Assembly: GCA_020226215.1 (NCBI GenBank)
Contig: CM035235.1
Location: 1,005,151-1,069,150, forward strand
From: Sindora glabra
Lineage: Eukaryota; Streptophyta; Magnoliopsida; Fabales; Fabaceae
Length of the DNA: 64,000 nucleotides
Direction of reading: 5' to 3'
Part shown: in pieces, positions 58,379 through 64,000 of the stretch
Layout of the letters: each line of letters opens with the position of its first letter
Numbering within the stretch: the first letter of the stretch is position 1
Made by a program: the position numbers and the translations under genes
Notes under the pieces: model-generated
Databases searched by the model: none
Seen by the model: the letters and a program-made list of their open reading frames with translations, nothing else
What the model was told of the DNA's origin: nothing

Positions 58379-60754
58379 AATCCTTTTCCATATTAGACGA
58401 GTAAACATTATAACCTTATTTATAAGATTAAGATGAATTTATTTAGTTTAGGTTAAAGTTAGGTTTTCACTTGAGTGCATGTAAAAATATGATAAATTAT
58501 GGTGTTTGATGTTGGAAATAGCTTAAAGAAGGTATCTTAAATGTGTATTCTTGATTTAGCATGGATTGCTAGAGTAATGAATACATAAAAGTGGTATTAA
58601 TAGCAATATAATGGTGTTTTGAGTTAGAAATCTACAAAAATCAAATGTGTTGTTAACTATAGTTATAAAATCACTTTATGAAAAGCCATAGTTGACTACA
58701 TAGGTACAAAGTTAGCCTTGGGAAGCCTATAGTCAACTACTTGATTTGAACCTTATTCTTTTGATGTCCTATGTCCTAAAAGTTTATAATCCATTACATA
58801 ATTGACTACCAACACCTAGATCCTAGTAAAGGCTCTTTATAGTCGACTATATAATCAATTATATACTTTTCATTAGGTTAGATACTTAACTATATTATTT
58901 ATTACTCCTGGTAAATTTCAAAGAATTATGTTATAAAATGAAACTTGAATATATGCACTGAATGGTATTGTGTTTATTAAATATATAATGAATAATGATA
59001 GAAATGAAATATATGGCCATGTAAAGAGGTATAAGACAATTGTGAATAAGTTATGTGACCTTGATGAGAAAAGAAAATGTGTCAAGATATAAGAAATATG
59101 ATAGGAGTGATATGGCATGTGAAAATTGAATTTGATAATCATTTATGAGGGGATAAAGCACACTTAAGAGGCATAAAGATATGATTATGAGGAATAAAAT
59201 TAATTGATAGTCACAAATTTTTTTTTTTGCTTTTCTTATGTATTATTATATTATATTATGTATTATATGATGAAATTGTGGCATGAATGAGTATGTATAA
59301 TTGAATAATGGTATTAATGAACGTGAGTGATTATAAGTGAATGTGATAACGTTAACAAAAATTATGTTAAAATATTTACTTACTAAGCACTAGACTTACC
59401 CACTGTATGTTTTCTTTATAGACTTTCAGGATAATCCTTCAATGCTACCTCAAAGTTAAGCTCTTAAAAAATTACCTAGTATAACTTAAGCAACATAAGA
59501 TATTTTGTTGTAAACATTTTTAAGGGCTTTCATCTCTATAGGGTAAAAATGGTAGAAGAATAGTAACTTGTATCTTTTGAGGTTAGTTAACCTAGTTTAT
59601 TCTCAAGCCTAATGGATTATCATTAAACCTAATGCTTTTTGAAATTTAATTTATGGCTACATAATAGAGATATGGAAATTATTGCTTTATAACATCATCA
59701 TGATTAGATTGGAAATATACTGTTTAAATGAATTATAAATTGTAATGTCTTATGATAATTAATGTCATGGGCATGCCTAAAATGATGAGATAAGGGTGGA
59801 TATGATTATATTTGTAGTATTGGATTTGAAAAATTATTTATAAGGGGATAAAAAAGACTTTGAAAGAACAAAAATGTGTTTATAAAGGAATAAGATTAAC
59901 TAAAAGTCATAAGGGGATTCATTTACTTTCCTATAATTACTAGTTGAATGAATTGCATAAGATGATATGAATGTGAATTAGCTTGTGATGTTAAACTAAA
60001 GATTATTCTATTTAGGTGATTTGTATGTGTTTTTGGTTTAGAAGGCTTAATAATGTTATGAGTACTCTACTTATTTCATATATGAATGTTGATAGGAAGT
60101 TGATTATTAAATAGTGGAGTAAAGTGCACATTACAAGCAATATAACCCTTTTTTCATAGAAATTTTATAATAATTGTGAGCAGAAAAATATGGTAGTTAA
60201 GAATTACTTGTGAACTAAAGAGATTAAGTATGAAACTTGATGATTTATTTAAATATTAGTTTGTCTACTTATTTTAAATTATTCTTAAATTAAATTTAAT
60301 ATTTATTTCTAATAGATGTACATTTATGATTTTTTACAACTCATTCCTAGTTTATTCTTAACATTTTAAAAACTAAGAAGAATTATCAAACTATAATACT
60401 TTCATAAAGGTTTTATGCAAAATTTTGAGAGAATTTGATAGTTAGGATTCAAATTGGTTATAACTATATCGAGAAGGTTATTATGTTTTTTCTTCTAATT
60501 AGTTTCATGTATGTTGTTTGGTATCTATATATCTAGTCACTTTGCATTTTAGGAAGAATAACCTTCTTAAGAATTTGAAATTAAAGAAAATTCTATCACT
60601 TTATTTATTTATTCTTTTTTAAAATTTATGTTGCATACTAGTGTTTACAAAAAATAAAAGTATTTCCATGAAGTCAAAGCCTACATAGTTTGTTAATAAG
60701 CCTAGAGGAAATTGGTTAATAGGCTTTATGTCGATCATGATTAAGTTAGGTTAT
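58379..60754. other. Intergenic with palindrome cluster and possible gypsy LTR sequence
   Basis: No gene is supported. 58640-58870 holds ATAGTTGACTACA, CTATAGTCAACTAC, TAATTGACTACC and TATAGTCGACTATATAATC. At 59375-59440, TTACTTACTAAGCACTAGACTTACCCACTG, then CTTTATAGACTTTCAGGA, is reminiscent of the end of some plant Ty3/gypsy LTRs. An old gypsy remnant would explain both, but no coding part was found. Confidence 0.35.
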
Positions 60755-63700
60755 GACAATAATGCTATACTATGAATATCTACTTATAATATAAATAAAT
60801 GAGGTTATTCCTAATCACAACAAGGATCATAAATTGATTACAAGTATTATTGAATCTATAGATTAATCTATTGCTTTGATTTCAAAACTGATTATGATGT
60901 TATTATAACTTGAATTAGGTTTTCTCTCCCCTAGAAAGTTATAACCTTACTTATTAACTTTCCAATGGCTTAAGCTTCATGCAATTTAGAGGTTAATAAC
61001 TCAAATTATGGCTTAAAAACCAAAATGGGTTTAATGCAATCTAGACTTACAACTTTTTAAGTTTGTTTTCTCATTCAAAATAACATAGTTGCACTTATTT
61101 TTTTTCATGAAATTTTTAAGTTTGGGCTTAACTAATAATTGGGCTTGTATTTGCATAAATTAGCTCTAGATTGACCTAAACCCTAAACTATTTTTGTACA
61201 AGCAATAATGAAGACATAATTCTTTCCAACATCTTAGCCAATTTTGAGCTATGAAATATCAGAATTAGGTTTTAGTATATTTAAAACTATTGTAGGTATT
61301 TATCTAAACTTTTATACTATATAAAGATCATCCCAAATTGAGATTTAGAATTCCAAATGCCGTTAAAATATTAAAACAACCTTAAATTGTATAATTTAAT
61401 TGAATTAGTTCTTTACATTCCAAAAATCTGATCTTATCTTCAAACAATATAAATATGATTAAATAAGACATATGAATATAGTAAAAGATTAAATGTAGGA
61501 AAAAAATAAGTAAATAATAAATCATCATTATTGATCTAAGGAGTTATGGAAAATCAGGTTTATAAAAAATTAAAGGGAGGGTAGTTAATGTTTAAACCTA
61601 TTCATATAAGAATAAGTTTTAAGGATTGGAAAAAGAAATCATGGTGCAAAAGCAACAATAAATAATATGAATGAATCTAATATAGTGAAACCCTTACTCT
61701 TTTTAAGGTTCTAAATTATGTTACCAACCATAATTTTTTTAAAAAAAATACCTACATCCCTTTTATAACCTATCATTTACTATTATCATCTATTACAATA
61801 TTTATCATTACCATTATCATGCTATCATTAAATCTGTAATCACCGCCACCTTCACCCTTTCATTACTATTAGAATCGAAAATTTTATAACGATATCTATC
61901 CTTAACTAATAAATCAAATAATAAGAAAGAGAATTATAAATAGCGTAATTTCATTCCTTTTTTATCTTTGGGCGAATCAAACAATTAAAAATAATAAGTT
62001 TCCTTTCTTTACATACTTTATTTAATTTTATTCTTTTTCTGTTTTCACAAATTAAACCAAATATCTTCTTAATTAATTAAGAAAGTATGTTAGTATTAAG
62101 TAAAGGAAATATAAATTATATAATACATAAAAGTTTAAGAATATAGTCATTTTTTATTAATTTAATATTTATAGTTAAATACATTTGATGCAATTAAGAA
62201 TTATAGTATAATTTTAAAGGGATTTGTAAGAGACTATATAGATGGGGTTAAAGTTTTTTTTGTAGAGAACTATGCCTTATCAGTCCATATCAAAGCACAC
62301 ATATGGTTACTTAATGCATCCATAATTGTTTATAAGATTCAATCCAATAGCTAACTTTTACTAATTTCGATATCCTTATAGTGACCTTTATGTTGTCCAA
62401 AACTTGATAAATATTGCTAATACAATAGCATTTCCTATCCTACCTTGTCATAGAGGTTGTCACTATCCAAAGAAAGTCAGACGTTAAATCTAGTTTTTTC
62501 CCTGACAAATAAACTAGAATTCCAATAGAAATGGTGGAAAAGTGAAGAAAAATGCCACAGGAAGAAAAAGAGGAAGCTTAAAGAAAAGGGCCATTTGAAT
62601 ATTTGTGAATCCAATTCCTTGTAGGAAGGATTAGATAATATTTAAAGAAAGGAAAATACTCTCTGTATGTTGGAACTAGTGCTTTTATATTGTTGGTTAT
62701 TATTCTCAAGGACTTAGCTATTGAGGTAACATGCTTCTTTCACTTTCATTTGTTTTTTATTTCAATTATATGATAACTTATCTTTGATTAGTGCATTTTA
62801 AGTGAAATTATCATCTTTTATATGCCATATTAGAATTTATGTTGCAAGAAACTATTCTGCTTAGCAATGAACATAAAAATGTATTATATGATACTATTCT
62901 TAATTTTTGTATTGAATTCAATCGTTTAAATTTGTATTTAAACTTAAGACATTAGGAGTTGAGCTTTTTAAATTGTAACCCTATTTTCCTTTTTTTTGGT
63001 GTAAATGATTGTTCTTGTAGGTTTAAATACTAGTACTATTCACTAAAAATTTAGCTTTGTTACTAATTTCAAGAAATGATGGATTATGTTTTGTTTATGG
63101 TTTTGGCTTGGTGAGGTTTTTATATAGATGTAAGTTTTGAAATTGGCTGGCTATGCATATCAGAATAATGAAAAAAAGGATAATCCTAAGGCATGTTTTG
63201 TTGGCAATAAGCAAAAATAAGGAATTTGGGAAGTCGTTTGCTAGTGTCATAATTACACGTGGTGGTATTTTCTCTAACATCAATCTTGTTTTATTACCAA
63301 AGAAGACTTAGGCTACTAAAGAGCCTAAGCCTTTATCTAAGTCCATGAAGTTTCCAAAAATGGTTTGATGTTATTGATTTCTTTTATTTTTATATATATT
63401 ATCAGTTAGGCTTATGTTGTAATAAGAGAACTTGATGCATTTTAAACACTATATGATCCTATTGTCCTTAGGATTTTACATTAATGAATGAAAACAACTT
63501 GCTTTTAGTCATTATGAGATGAGAAGTTAAAGTTGGACACTTTCTTTTTGGTTTGTATTGCGAATCAATTATTTAGACATATGCAATCTCAACATTGATA
63601 TCTATGATTCCTTGAGCACAATGTTTTAGGTTTGGCTTAAAAATTTATTATTAGTGATATCAAGTAATTCTATTTGCTTGATCAGCTACAATTTCCTCTT

Positions 63701-64000
63701 TATTGTAAAAGTTTTGCCCAAAAAAAAAAGGAGGGAATGGTAAGTTTTTAGAGTTACTATTTTCTTAAAGGTTGAGTCTTTTATTTTTAAGTTAAATTTC
63801 ATTTACTCTTTTTGAGGTTGAGATGTAATTTATTAATTTTCCTTTTATTTTCAAAAACTTTCTAAATCTGCTCTTATAAATAACTATAGTTAATTTTAAA
63901 TATTAATTTTCCCTTTAAATTTTGTAATGTCATATTTGAGAATTAGGAATTCTAAAGAAACATTAAATAATAGCTAAATTGGCAAATATTGAATGAAGAT
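60755..64000. repeat. Long direct repeat, right copy (partner 45-3300), cut by window end
   Basis: This is co-linear with 45-3300 over its whole length, as described for the left copy. It is more decayed in the histone part. The homology is still present at the last base, so the unit continues beyond the window. Confidence 0.9.
62525..63368 (+). pseudogene. H2A.W: Histone H2A.W pseudogene, copy 2 (two exons, heavily decayed)
   Basis: Exon 1 (about 62525-62725) reads IQFLVGRIR-stop-YLKKGKYS, then YVGTSAFILLVIILKDLAIE, matching the H2A core through LAAE, with stops and an ATA in place of the start. The donor GTAACA is kept; the acceptor AG has become AA at 63132-63133. Exon 2 (about 63134-63368) begins VLKLAGYA. 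In another frame it reads RIILRHVLLAIS, in a third SVIITRGGIFSNINLVLLPKKT-stop-ATKEPKPLSK. The H2A.W-specific tail region is therefore still visible. It shares the ATA start replacement with copy 1, so the loss probably came before the repeat was duplicated. Confidence 0.9.

Noticed and set aside
58918..59142. 74-codon minus-strand frame resembling a membrane protein
   Set aside because: Hydrophobicity follows from A+T-rich codons. There is no start context, splice signal or family match.
1..64000. tRNA, rRNA and snRNA genes
   Set aside because: I looked for conserved tRNA arm motifs (GGTTCGAATCC type) and ribosomal sequence on both strands and saw none. A covariance-model scan would be decisive.

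Overview
This is a very A+T-rich, gene-poor stretch of a plant nuclear genome, most likely a eudicot. The evidence is plant-type histone H2B and H2A.W sequence, small organelle-type RRM proteins split by GT-AG introns, and decayed plant Ty1/copia, L1, hAT-like and Mutator-like elements. There are no bacterial operons, ribosome binding sites or CRISPR arrays. The species cannot be named from the sequence.

Three genes look intact, all on the minus strand between 20.0 and 27.9 kb. They are a four-exon 94-aa RRM protein (RRM-1, 20022-21921), a four-exon 103-aa RRM protein with a mitochondrial-type N-terminus (RRM-2, 24771-25394), and an intronless 149-aa histone H2B (27402-27851) with plant histone promoter motifs. 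The two RRM genes share middle exons of exactly 69 and 107 nt and the same intron phases, so they are paralogues.

A direct segmental duplication dominates the centre. Block A (about 22.75-28.93 kb) holds RRM-2, a broken RRM-1 copy and H2B. Block B (about 39.96-51.86 kb) holds decayed copies of all three in the same order and orientation, split by about 6.3 kb of extra sequence. Comparing the blocks gives empty sites for several insertions. The two window ends form another direct repeat (45-3300 and 60755-64000). Each copy carries a decayed two-exon histone H2A.W pseudogene, so the window spans one roughly 60.7-kb spacing of a dispersed histone pseudogene repeat.

Region by region: 0-3.3 kb end repeat with H2A.W pseudogene; 3.3-8.8 kb A+T-rich sequence with a paralogous repeat, a G+C-richer exon-like island and a small retroposed fragment; 8.8-17.3 kb an apparent large LTR element without recognisable gag-pol (LARD-like), carrying an F-box/DUF295 fragment and a 0.9-kb MITE; 17.3-20 kb tandem duplications and an LTR-like promoter fragment; 20-28.9 kb the live genes and block A; 29-33.7 kb A+T-rich sequence and a decayed Ty1/copia gag-pol; 33.5-39.9 kb tandem repeats, an approximately 3.46-kb insertion that contains a 21-unit tandem array, and a Mutator-type MITE; 40-51.9 kb block B; 52-60.7 kb MITEs, a decayed L1 LINE and clusters of TAGTCGACTA-like palindromes; 60.7-64 kb the second end repeat with another H2A.W pseudogene.

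Functionally, the live content is S-phase chromatin supply (H2B) next to two small RNA-binding proteins likely to act on organelle RNA. Nothing in the sequence shows that they work together. I found no convincing new multi-gene system. The most unusual structures are the transposon-borne tandem array, the LARD-like element with a captured F-box fragment, the foldback Mutator MITEs with provable empty sites, and a frameshifted H2B copy that keeps better promoter motifs than its intact twin.
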